Assembly (NCBI GenBank): GCA_964555235.1
Contig: CAZKRU010000012.1
Location: 1-63,086, forward strand
Source of the DNA: CAZKRU01 sp964555235
Lineage (GTDB): Bacteria; Verrucomicrobiota; Verrucomicrobiia; Methylacidiphilales; CAMAQI01
Direction of reading: 5' to 3'
Length of the DNA: 63,086 bases
The notes beneath the pieces were generated by a model that did not search any database, had not been told where the DNA came from, and saw nothing but the letters and a program-made list of their open reading frames with translations. A program made the translations under genes and the position numbers. This document shows, piece after piece, positions 16,431 through 24,359 of the stretch; position 1 is the first letter of the stretch, and every line of letters begins with the position of its first letter.

Positions 16431-17348
16431 CTATTTTTTTGCAGGCTTCCACGCGCTTTGGAGGGCATCCAGATTGGCGCGCATTCGTTTGAGATAGGCA
16501 TCGGGTTGAGGGTCTCCGACTTCCATGGTGTCGAGCGTGATGATTTTTGCTCCGGTTTCGCGAGCGATATTTTGAAGCACCCGGGGGGAATAACCTTCCT
16601 CAGCAAAAAGAACACGCACCTCTTTGGTTTTGATGAGTTGAATCAAGGAGGCGAGATGTTTGGGGCTGGGAGCCTTTTCTGGAAAATCTTCGATGGAGCC
16701 AAGGTAATTGAGTTGATAACGCGCCGCAAGGTAGGGAAATGCATTGTGAAAGGTGAGGAGGTTTTTATTGGGAAGCGCAGCGATTTGAACTCGAAAGGCT
16801 TGATCGAGATCCTGAAGTTTGACGAGATATGTCGCCGCATTTTTTTGATAGACGGAGGCTCGTTCGGGATCTGCTTGCTGGAGTGTTTCTAGGATCCGTT
16901 TCACTTGAATTTGTGCAATCACGGGATCGAGCCAAGTATGCGGATTTTTCCCGGAATGATCATGTCCCTCATGGGAGTGTTGATGGGGGGCACCTTTGAG
17001 TTCGAGTTCTTCGGGGTTTTCGAGGAGCGAAATCCCTTCACTGAGATCCACGGTTCTGAGTGCTCTTTTGCCGGCTTTTTGAATAATCGGCTGAAGCCAC
17101 TCCTCGATTCCAGCGCCGTTGGCAAAAAGAAGATCTGCTTCGGCGACCTTTTTAACATCGCTTGGCTTGAACGAGAAGTCATGAGGGCTGGCGCCTTTTC
17201 CGATCAAGCATTCTATGGGAGCTAGATCGCCAACGACGCTTTTGACATGGGCATAGATCGGTAAAAACGTGGCGACGATCTTTGGCGCGGGCGCACTCCA
17301 ACCAAACGAAGCGGAGAGGGCTAAAAAGAAGAGGAGTTTTTGGATCAT
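16431..17348 (-). CDS. Zinc-type ABC transporter substrate-binding protein, ZnuA-like
   Basis: A 305-residue protein of the cluster A-I metal-binding family. A signal peptide (about residues 1-18, ending SFGWSA) is followed by TFLPIYAHVKSVVGD and the ligand regions GASPHDF, the His-rich loop HQHSHEGHDHSG before NPHTWLDP, and LLTFHNAFPYLA. The first two His motifs and the acidic His loop favour zinc over manganese. It should capture metal in the periplasm for an ABC importer, but no permease or ATPase gene is in the window. The ATG at 17348 is used; a TTG nine bases upstream is unlikely. It is last in the metal cluster, with its own upstream gap of about 125 bases containing a palindrome. Confidence 0.85.
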   Translation of the reverse strand: MIQKLLFFLALSASFGWSAPAPKIVATFLPIYAHVKSVVGDLAPIECLIGKGASPHDFSFKPSDVKKVAEADLLFANGAGIEEWLQPIIQKAGKRALRTVDLSEGISLLENPEELELKGAPHQHSHEGHDHSGKNPHTWLDPVIAQIQVKRILETLQQADPERASVYQKNAATYLVKLQDLDQAFRVQIAALPNKNLLTFHNAFPYLAARYQLNYLGSIEDFPEKAPSPKHLASLIQLIKTKEVRVLFAEEGYSPRVLQNIARETGAKIITLDTMEVGDPQPDAYLKRMRANLDALQSAWKPAKK

Positions 17349-17391
17349 GTAACTCAAAGCGTAAGTGGTTTTAGATCCGAGTCAAGGATCA

Positions 17392-17410
17392 AATGCAAGT
17401 CGCTTGCATT
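17392..17410. promoter_or_regulatory. Palindromic operator candidate upstream of znuA-like gene
   Basis: AATGCAAG and CTTGCATT form a perfect 8-base inverted repeat around a 3-base centre, 44 bases upstream of the ZnuA-like start. Position and symmetry fit a dimeric metal regulator such as a Fur-family Zur protein, but the sequence does not match an operator I can name. A looser TGCAA-AA-TTGCA lies at 23877-23888, upstream of the czcC-like gene, with different spacing. Confidence 0.35.
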
Positions 17411-17472
17411 AATAAAAGGTGCCCTTGATAAGGGCGCCGGGCTGGAGCATCTCTTCCTTCGAGATGATAGGC

Positions 17473-18144
17473 TTATCCTGGAATCGGGTTAATTTCGCAG
17501 TGAGCGGATTCGTAAAGGGAGGCTCGGGGATTCCATGATTTTACCACCACACGAACCTTATCCAGCGTCTCGGGTGAAGTGGTGTCGATTTTGTTGAGGA
17601 GAAGAGAGTCTGCAGGGATGACTTGAGGCGCATGGATTTCAAGTGAATTCGATGGAGTGAAAAAATTTCCAGCGTCGACAAGATGAATAATTTGACGAAG
17701 CGATATCCATTTTGAAAGCGAAGGACCTTTGAGTGGTTCGATTAACTTTTCGGTTAGCGCTAGTCCGGAAGCTTCCAGCCAAACGTGTTTAATTCGAAAA
17801 TCTTTGGCGAAACGAAGCAGGGTGCGGTTCATTTCATCGCTTCCCGTACAACAGGCGCAACCGCGGGCTAAAGCTTCAACTTCAAGTGCACGGTTTCGAA
17901 ATGATCGCGCGGAGAGTTGAAGAGGACTTGTGTCGTTGATGATTAAGGCGGTTTGTGCGGCGGGAAAATCGGGAGCCGTAACGATTCGCTGGAGAAGAGT
18001 TGATTTTCCACTGCCGGGCAATCCGGTAATGAGTGAGAGCGAAAGTGGCGCGGTGCGGTAATTCACGGAAATCAATGGCGATGTTGATGGTGAGTGTGGG
18101 CTCTCCAGAGGATCATCGAGGGCGGGTTCATCGAACCCGTCCAA
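17473..18144 (-). CDS. COG0523/CobW-type GTPase, short form
   Basis: A 223-residue G3E GTPase. Walker A is GLPGSGKST (about residues 40-48), the family metal motif CxCC is present in ARGCACCTGS, and LLNKID (about residue 182) matches the guanine-recognition motif. Members act as GTP-driven metallochaperones or in metal homeostasis, several under zinc control. Most are over 300 residues with a CobW C-terminal domain; this one stops after the GTPase domain, so that domain is missing. The likely start is a TTG at 18144, 11 bases after the upstream gene's stop; no good ribosome site is visible and the exact N-terminus is uncertain. Zinc is the best guess from the ZnuA and Czc neighbours. Confidence 0.75.
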   Translation of the reverse strand: MDGFDEPALDDPLESPHSPSTSPLISVNYRTAPLSLSLITGLPGSGKSTLLQRIVTAPDFPAAQTALIINDTSPLQLSARSFRNRALEVEALARGCACCTGSDEMNRTLLRFAKDFRIKHVWLEASGLALTEKLIEPLKGPSLSKWISLRQIIHLVDAGNFFTPSNSLEIHAPQVIPADSLLLNKIDTTSPETLDKVRVVVKSWNPRASLYESAHCEINPIPG

Positions 18145-18155
18145 TTCAGGGAAGA

Positions 18156-18638
18156 TTAATGCTTATGTCCCGAATGGCCTTCTTTCGCGTGATCACAGGT
18201 GCAGGCGTATTCGGCAAGTTTGCATCCACCACAGATTGCCGGGTCGTAATCAACGCGGAAATTTTGGGGTTTGGATGCAGCATCGTTCTTGATTTGTACC
18301 ACGATCCGGTAACCATTCCCTTGGGGAAGTGCCGTTTTCGAGAGAAACCCATCGGCGGTTTTGGAGAGCTCCAGCGTGGCCTTTCCGGTTTTGGCCTCGG
18401 CAATGATTTTGATTTCCTGTGAGGTTGGGGCAACTGCTTTCATGGCGTCATTGTAGAATGTGATGCTGACTTTTCGATCGGTTTGGACGAAAAACTCGGA
18501 ATGGAGAGGCGCACTTTCCAAGACTTTTCCGCCCTTGGGTCCGGGAATGATTTTATGGGAGTGTTTGTGGTCATCTGCAGCGATGACGATGGTGCTAAGA
18601 AGGGTTGCGGTTAGAATGAGGGTGAGGAGTGGTTTCAT
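18156..18638 (-). CDS. Exported His/Cys-rich protein of the metal efflux operon
   Basis: A 160-residue protein with a signal peptide (about residues 1-20, LLTLILTATLLSTIVIAA), an immediate histidine cluster DDHKHSHK, a beta-rich middle (residues about 30-125) and a metal-binding-like tail, CGGCKLAEYACTCDHAKEGHSGHKH (split as CGGC, CTCDH, HSGHKH). It starts inside the czcA stop (ATGA overlap at 18635-18638), so it is translated with the efflux pump. I know no named family. A periplasmic metal-binding or delivery role is inferred from the ligand clusters and context. Confidence 0.7.
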   Translation of the reverse strand: MKPLLTLILTATLLSTIVIAADDHKHSHKIIPGPKGGKVLESAPLHSEFFVQTDRKVSITFYNDAMKAVAPTSQEIKIIAEAKTGKATLELSKTADGFLSKTALPQGNGYRIVVQIKNDAASKPQNFRVDYDPAICGGCKLAEYACTCDHAKEGHSGHKH

Positions 18639-21600
18639 TGAGGTTCTTTCGTTTGGCTGTTGATACGGGTTTCCATCCAATCGTAAAGGATTGGGAGGAT
18701 AATGAGGGTAAGAAAGGTTGACGTCAGGATACCGCCGATGACGACGGTAGCGAGGGGACGTTGCACTTCAGCTCCCGCACCAGTGCCAATAGCCATCGGA
18801 AGAAATCCGAGTGCAGCAACCAAGGCGGTCATGAGTTTGGGACGCAAGCGAGTCAGAGTTCCTTCAAGGACCGCTTGGCGAATTGACCGTCCCTGTTCTC
18901 GGAGCTGATTGATAAAGGCGACAAGCATGACTCCGTTCAGGACGGCGATTCCGGAGAGCGCAATAAAACCGATGGCCGCCGAAATGGTGAAAGGCATTCC
19001 GCGAAGCCAAATGGACAGAATTCCTCCCGTGACAGCGAGGGGAATACAAAGGAAAACCAGAGCCGCCTGACGCAGGGATCCAAAGCTGAAAAAGAGGAGG
19101 ATGAAGATGAGCCCCAGGGCCATTGGCACCACAATCGTGAGTCTTTTGGCGGCTTCGATATAGTTTTTGAATTGGCCTCCATATTCGATCCGATACCCAG
19201 CCGGAAGCTTGATTGCGTCCGTTTTTTGACGCGCCTCCTCCACCCAGCTTGCAAGATCGCGTCCGCGTAGATTGACCATGATGGCGGCGCGACGCTGGCC
19301 GAGTTCGCGTTGAATGGTATTCACCTTTTCCGAAACGGTGAAATCAGCGACCTGACCCAGAGTCAGTAATCCCCCATCGGAGGTTCGCACGGGCAGCGAT
19401 TTCATGGTTTCCTGGCGATGTCGCAGATTCTCGGGGAGACGCACGACGATTGGATAGCGACGATTTCCATCCACGACGACCCCGGTTTGTTCTCCGGCAA
19501 GGGCGCTTGTGACGGTCGCGTTGATTTCCGAAGCATGAATATTGTAGCGGGCCATGGCTTCGCGATTCGGAGTGATTTCCAACAAGGGGGCTTTGCCGAG
19601 TGCATCAAATTCGACATCCGCAGCGCCGGGAATCAGTTCGAGAATTTCGCGAGCTTCCATGGCGATGCGTTCAATTTCGGTGTAATCTTCCCCGAAGATT
19701 TTGACGGCAATGTCGGCGCGTGTTCCTTCGAGGATTTCATTGAAACGCATCTCGATCGGTTGAGAAAAAAGGTAGGCTTGACCGGGAACCTGAATTCCGA
19801 GTTCTGCGCTCATTTGATTAGCTAGTTCGTCCTTGGTACGGGCGTTACGAGTCCATTCGTCTTTCGGTTTATAAAAAATATAACAATCTGCCACGTTGAC
19901 GCCCATCGGATCAGTGGCAACTTCCGCCGTACCGATCCGGCTAAAGGTGTAAGTGACTTCTGGAAAGTATTTAAGCAGGACGCGGTCTGCTTGTTTTTGC
20001 ATCTCAACGGATTTATCCAAGCCGATACTGGTTGTGCGAATCATGTGAGTGGCGAAAGAGCCTTCATCCAATTGTGGAATGAATTCCTTCCCCATTCCGG
20101 CAAGAATGATGAGAGAGATTGCCAACAGGGCCATTGCGCCGCTGACGAATTTCCAGCGGTGCTGTAAGGCGATTTCAAGTAACGGAGTATAGAGATTTTT
20201 GAAGAAGGTAATGACGCGACTATCCTTCTCCTCCATTTTTCCGGTGAGAAAATAGGAGCAGAGAACCGGCATGAGGGTGAGGGCGATGACTAGGGCGCCC
20301 GCAAGAGCCATCATGACTGTGAGGGCCATCGGTTTGAACATTTTTCCCTCGATCCCGGTGAGCGCGAGAATCGGGACGTAAACAACCGTGACGATCAACA
20401 CGCCAAAAAACATAGGGCTTCCAACTTCCTTGGACGAAAGTAAAACCTCATGGGCCCGTTCCTTGATGGTTAAGATGCGACCGAGTTGCTGCTGTTTGTG
20501 GCTCAGATGGCGGACGATGTTTTCTACCATGACGACGGCGCCATCGATGATCAGTCCGAAATCAATCGCTCCGAGGCTCATCAAATTCCCGGAGATTCGG
20601 GATTGCGCCATTCCGGTAATGGCAAAAAGAAAGGAGAGTGGAATTGCCGAGGAGACAATGAGCGCGGCCCGCCAATTCCCGAGGAGCATGAGAAGCACAA
20701 AAACAACAAAAACGGCTCCCTCGAAAAGATTTTTTTCAACAGTTCCAATAGTTTTATCGACCAGACTCATGCGATTATAAACCGTGATGATTTCAACTCC
20801 TTCTGGAAGCGAAGGAGTCATTTCCTGAATCTTGTCCTCCACCCGTTTAGCCACAATCCGGGAGTTTTCACCCGCCAGCATGAGCGTCGCTCCGAGCAAG
20901 CATTCCTCTCCATTGTAGGTCGAAGCTCCCGTCCGGATCCCGCTCCCGATCGCCACCTCGGTGACATCTCGAACGCGTATGATCGAAGTTCCCGCCCGAA
21001 ATTTCACTGGAAGATTTCCGATCTCTTCCGCGGAGGTGACCCGTCCGTTGGAGCGAATGCTGAGCTGTTCGCCGCCGATTTGTACCGCGCCCCCTCCCGC
21101 GTTCTCGACATTTTCGGCGATCAAGGCGGCGATTTCGGAAAATGTCATGCCAATGCCAATGAGTTTTTCGGGAAGTGGGGAGACGACGATCTGTTTTTCG
21201 TAACCGCCGGAAGCATTGACCTCGGCAATTCCCGGAACGGAGCGTAACTGTGGTTTAATGATAAAGTCATGGATCGACTTCAGTTCCATCAATTGATGTT
21301 CACGTTCTTTCGGCTTATTCGGGCCTTCATAGCCTTTTTTGAACTCCACGACGTAGTAGTAAATTTCTCCCAAGCCGGTGGAAATGGGGGCGAGTTTTGG
21401 ACTTACCTTTGGAGGAAGATCATCAATTGCATTTTGGAGTCGCTCGCTCACCAGTTGGCGTGCGCGATAAATGTCGGTACCATCCTCGAATACCATCGTG
21501 ATCTGCGAGAGGCCAAATTTTGAAAGTGAACGAAGTTCGGACAGGTGCTGAATTCCGGCCATTTCCATTTCGATGGGATAGGTTACCAGTTTTTCGATCT

Positions 21601-21781
21601 CCTCGGGCGCTAGTCCTTTCACCTCGGTATTCACCTGGACCTGGATGTTGGTGATATCGGGTACGGCATCGATGGGCAACTGGGTGGCGGACCAGAAACC
21701 CAAAATGAGAAGGATGACGGAGGTCAAAATAATAAAAACCCGCTGTCGCATGGAAAATTCTAAAATTTTATCGATCATCAT
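18635..21781 (-). CDS. czcA: Heavy-metal RND efflux pump, CzcA type
   Basis: A 1048-residue inner-membrane transporter of the HME-RND family, with 12 predicted helices and two large periplasmic loops. Helix IV contains IDFGLIIDGAVVMVEN, the DFG...DGAV..VEN form associated with divalent cations (Zn, Co, Cd, Ni) rather than the DxGA..DA form of Cu/Ag pumps. It begins FSMRQRVFIILTSVILL after a short N-terminus. It exports metal from the periplasm, driven by protons, with the CzcB- and CzcC-like proteins encoded just upstream. Length is typical and the frame intact. The precise metal is inferred. Confidence 0.92.
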   Translation of the reverse strand: MMIDKILEFSMRQRVFIILTSVILLILGFWSATQLPIDAVPDITNIQVQVNTEVKGLAPEEIEKLVTYPIEMEMAGIQHLSELRSLSKFGLSQITMVFEDGTDIYRARQLVSERLQNAIDDLPPKVSPKLAPISTGLGEIYYYVVEFKKGYEGPNKPKEREHQLMELKSIHDFIIKPQLRSVPGIAEVNASGGYEKQIVVSPLPEKLIGIGMTFSEIAALIAENVENAGGGAVQIGGEQLSIRSNGRVTSAEEIGNLPVKFRAGTSIIRVRDVTEVAIGSGIRTGASTYNGEECLLGATLMLAGENSRIVAKRVEDKIQEMTPSLPEGVEIITVYNRMSLVDKTIGTVEKNLFEGAVFVVFVLLMLLGNWRAALIVSSAIPLSFLFAITGMAQSRISGNLMSLGAIDFGLIIDGAVVMVENIVRHLSHKQQQLGRILTIKERAHEVLLSSKEVGSPMFFGVLIVTVVYVPILALTGIEGKMFKPMALTVMMALAGALVIALTLMPVLCSYFLTGKMEEKDSRVITFFKNLYTPLLEIALQHRWKFVSGAMALLAISLIILAGMGKEFIPQLDEGSFATHMIRTTSIGLDKSVEMQKQADRVLLKYFPEVTYTFSRIGTAEVATDPMGVNVADCYIFYKPKDEWTRNARTKDELANQMSAELGIQVPGQAYLFSQPIEMRFNEILEGTRADIAVKIFGEDYTEIERIAMEAREILELIPGAADVEFDALGKAPLLEITPNREAMARYNIHASEINATVTSALAGEQTGVVVDGNRRYPIVVRLPENLRHRQETMKSLPVRTSDGGLLTLGQVADFTVSEKVNTIQRELGQRRAAIMVNLRGRDLASWVEEARQKTDAIKLPAGYRIEYGGQFKNYIEAAKRLTIVVPMALGLIFILLFFSFGSLRQAALVFLCIPLAVTGGILSIWLRGMPFTISAAIGFIALSGIAVLNGVMLVAFINQLREQGRSIRQAVLEGTLTRLRPKLMTALVAALGFLPMAIGTGAGAEVQRPLATVVIGGILTSTFLTLIILPILYDWMETRINSQTKEPQ

Positions 21782-21786
21782 AGTCC

Positions 21787-22566
21787 TTAATGGCAGTGCC
21801 CGCCGCCTTTGGTGGCGCGAAGTTCAATCATGTAGAGGGCTTCAACCGGTTTCACGGCAATGGTATCGCCCGAATAAAGTCCATCTGTAATTTCAATGGA
21901 ATTCCGATTTTCAATTCCGGTTTTGATTTCGGTACGAAGGAGGAATGTTCCGTTTTTCACAAAAACAAAGGTTCCGGTCGATGTCTCCAGGACTGCGGAA
22001 CGGGGAATGGCCACCACTTTGGGTGAAGGGGCTTCAGAAGAAATATTGATTTGAACAAAATCACCGACGGTTTGGTGGCTCGTGGCGTCTGATAATTCCA
22101 ACAGGACTTCCGCTTTGTTGATGAGAGGGATTTGCGATAGATCCACTGCGATCAGTTGACCCTGATACGAGAGATCGTCCTTGGGTGTGGCGCGCCAGAG
22201 GAGTTTCTGCCCGGGTTTCAGTTGAGCCGCGATTTCCGATGAAACCAATGCGGTAGCATATGCAAAACCCGAGCGCTCCCTTCCGTGTTTTCGCGAAACT
22301 TCTGTCGCCGAACGATAAATTTGAGCGGTCAAAGAAACGGAGGGGGTTAAAACCTCTTCAACGACGTCCGCGAATTCCAATCCTAAAGCCTTTCGAGTCT
22401 CTTCCATCAGGGTGATTCCCTTTCCTTTTTCAAAAGCTGCTCCCTCGCCTGTACTTCCATGATCGTGTGCGTCCTTGACGGGAGGCGCCTGCTTGTCGGA
22501 GGGCTTTTGGCACCCAATGAGGGTCCAGGAAATTACGAGGAGAGCCACAATCTCAATGTATCTCAT
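21787..22566 (-). CDS. RND periplasmic adaptor lipoprotein, short CzcB type
   Basis: A 259-residue protein. The N-terminus has a lipoprotein signal with lipobox LIGC (Cys19), then a His stretch (DAHDHGS), a beta-barrel region and a membrane-proximal domain ending in DTIAVKPVEALYMIELRATKGG and HCH. Adaptors of this class normally have 350-500 residues with an alpha-helical hairpin and lipoyl domains; here the middle is too short for either and no coiled-coil is evident. It may be a minimal adaptor. It overlaps czcC by four bases and is followed by czcA after five, so it belongs to the tripartite pump. Confidence 0.8.
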   Translation of the reverse strand: MRYIEIVALLVISWTLIGCQKPSDKQAPPVKDAHDHGSTGEGAAFEKGKGITLMEETRKALGLEFADVVEEVLTPSVSLTAQIYRSATEVSRKHGRERSGFAYATALVSSEIAAQLKPGQKLLWRATPKDDLSYQGQLIAVDLSQIPLINKAEVLLELSDATSHQTVGDFVQINISSEAPSPKVVAIPRSAVLETSTGTFVFVKNGTFLLRTEIKTGIENRNSIEITDGLYSGDTIAVKPVEALYMIELRATKGGGHCH

Positions 22567-23852
22567 TTTAATTTCTCCAGATCGGTATTGGTCAGTAACT
22601 CAAGATCAAGCCAGTGCGTCCAAGCTTCGAGAACCGCTGCACTTCGTAATTGCCGCAAATTCAGGGACTGTTTTTGCATTTCTAAAAATAACTGCACTCC
22701 AATCGCTCCGGTTCGATATTGTCGGTCCGCGAGATCGGCCGATTGATGCATTTGATCGATGGTGGTGGCAGGCATTTTCTCGAGCATTTTCAAAGTGAGA
22801 GAAAGCGCGCGGGATCGACGAATGATTTCCGCTTCGACTTTACGTTTGGCATCCAACTCCAAGGCTTGGGCCTGGTCCTGACGGGCTTGGGCGGATTGAA
22901 TGTTGCCCTGATTCCAGTTCCAAAGAGGGAGCGGCACCGAAAGGGTCACGCCCAGATTCGTTTCCTTCTCTCCGGCTTTATCCTGACTAAAAAACGGGCC
23001 CACGGTAAAATCGGGGAATGCTTCCAGCCAAGCGGAGGACGTTTCGCGTTTGGCGCGCTCCAATTCCGCAAGACGAATCTTTAATGGGATATTTTTATTG
23101 AGCCCTGACAGTACCAGTCGATCCTGCGAATCCAAAGAAGGCGGGGGTTGTAGCGGAGAGAGAATGATTAAAGGGGAACGTGAGGGTCTGCCTAAAAGTT
23201 GATTCATTTCCAATTGCGTTGCGGCCAGTTGTTGTTGGGAATCTTTTTTTAGTCTTTGGAGTTCGAAATGATTTGCATCGATGAGGCGTACTTCCAGTAA
23301 AGACTGGACGCCAGCCGTTGGGCGCGTTTTTAAAAGTTCAATCAGGGTGGTGCAACGTTCCTCGATTTCTTCCGCGGCCTGAGCCGCTTCTGAAGCGGCA
23401 AGATACTGACGGGAAAGAAGTTCAATGCGACCACGTAATGCGCGTTCGAATTGTTGAAGACTCATTTCCGCAATCTCTACATTCCGGTTTGCGATGGCTT
23501 TTCGAAGGGAGCCTTTGCCTGGAAATTCGAAGGTCTGAGTGAGGGAAAGACTTTGCGTGGATCCTTTTCCTTTTAATTCCGCTCCTGAATCACGGGTCCG
23601 TCGTTCGCCATACTCTCCGGTAAATACAGGATTTTTCCAAAGCCCGGCTTGGGTGCGCGCCCCTTTCATTGCGGCAACTTCGTTCTGATAAAAATGCAAT
23701 TCTGCATTTTTTTGGAGGGCTTCGGCTTTTAATTCGTCAATGCTCGCTGCTTGTATGGGGGGGGCTGTGAGAAGGGTTGCTCCGCAGAGAAGTGCCCCCA
23801 AGCAGGATGGGATTGCTGCCGTCACTTTTCTACCAATGAAAAACTTTTCCAT
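22563..23852 (-). CDS. czcC: Outer-membrane efflux protein, TolC/CzcC type
   Basis: A 429-residue outer-membrane channel subunit. A signal peptide (about residues 10-36, ending PPIQA) precedes two repeated blocks of long helices typical of OEP domains, with Gly/Pro turn regions such as FTVGPFFSQDKAGEKETNLGVTLS. It forms the trimeric duct through which metal leaves the cell. The ATG at 23852 is preferred to a TTG three bases upstream. The gene overlaps the adaptor gene. Length fits CzcC. The preceding gap contains a strong hairpin, which may tune expression relative to the small Cys/His gene upstream. Confidence 0.87.
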   Translation of the reverse strand: MEKFFIGRKVTAAIPSCLGALLCGATLLTAPPIQAASIDELKAEALQKNAELHFYQNEVAAMKGARTQAGLWKNPVFTGEYGERRTRDSGAELKGKGSTQSLSLTQTFEFPGKGSLRKAIANRNVEIAEMSLQQFERALRGRIELLSRQYLAASEAAQAAEEIEERCTTLIELLKTRPTAGVQSLLEVRLIDANHFELQRLKKDSQQQLAATQLEMNQLLGRPSRSPLIILSPLQPPPSLDSQDRLVLSGLNKNIPLKIRLAELERAKRETSSAWLEAFPDFTVGPFFSQDKAGEKETNLGVTLSVPLPLWNWNQGNIQSAQARQDQAQALELDAKRKVEAEIIRRSRALSLTLKMLEKMPATTIDQMHQSADLADRQYRTGAIGVQLFLEMQKQSLNLRQLRSAAVLEAWTHWLDLELLTNTDLEKLK

Positions 23853-23920
23853 CAATTGCCTCAGATTTTTAACGGATGCAAAATTGCACCGGAGTTTTTT
23901 GAATTTCCTAGAGAAACAAC

Positions 23921-23946
23921 GGCCCTATTCCCAATGGAAGAGGGCC
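23921..23946 (-). terminator. Intercistronic hairpin upstream of czcC
   Basis: GGCCCT and AGGGCC, with inner TTCC/GGAA pairs around CAAT, make a 10-base-pair stem with one mismatch, between the small exported protein and czcC. On the minus strand it is followed by GTTGTTTCTC, a weak T-rich stretch. It could be a partial terminator, an RNA-stabilising stem or a processing site. Confidence 0.4.
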
Positions 23947-23970
23947 AATGAACGCGCGAAGTGCCCGCGC

Positions 23971-24300
23971 TTAGGAAAGCTGAGGGGGATAGTCGATTCC
24001 AAACACGGGCCCGTCGGGCGCGGTTTCATTGAGAAGCGTAAAAGGGGTGGGGTGAGAGGCTATGGAGGGGAGTAAGTGGATGTGGGTGTCTATCATTAAA
24101 GTGGCTGAGTGACAAAAGCAATGGAGAGAACAATGAAGGGGTTCTGGATTTGGCAAAGCATTTTCGGTCGATGCATGTTCGCAATGCTCAGCACATGAGC
24201 TGAGCCCCGCCTTTTCGATGCCAGCCGTCGCATTTTGAAGTAGGAACAACAATAGAAGCGCACACCCGGTCAAAGTTGCAATGATACGGAAGGTCTTCAC
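23971..24300 (-). CDS. Small exported Cys/His-rich protein, CzcI-like
   Basis: A 109-residue protein with a signal peptide (about residues 1-27, LLLLFLLQNATAG) and a mature part with clustered ligands: SSCAEHCEH, HCSLHCFCH and DTHIH. It ends in a proline-containing tail after DGP. Small proteins with this layout often precede czcCBA-type operons (CzcI and relatives) and are thought to bind metal in the periplasm or modulate induction. It begins 59 bases after metE and is followed by czcC, so it probably opens the efflux unit. Family assignment is by layout, not by a clear sequence match. Confidence 0.6.
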   Translation of the reverse strand: MKTFRIIATLTGCALLLLFLLQNATAGIEKAGLSSCAEHCEHASTENALPNPEPLHCSLHCFCHSATLMIDTHIHLLPSIASHPTPFTLLNETAPDGPVFGIDYPPQLS

Positions 24301-24359
24301 GTAAGGTTCAATTAAGAAGGGATTGTGTCAAAGTCAAGTTTGGAATCCACCCCCTTTTT

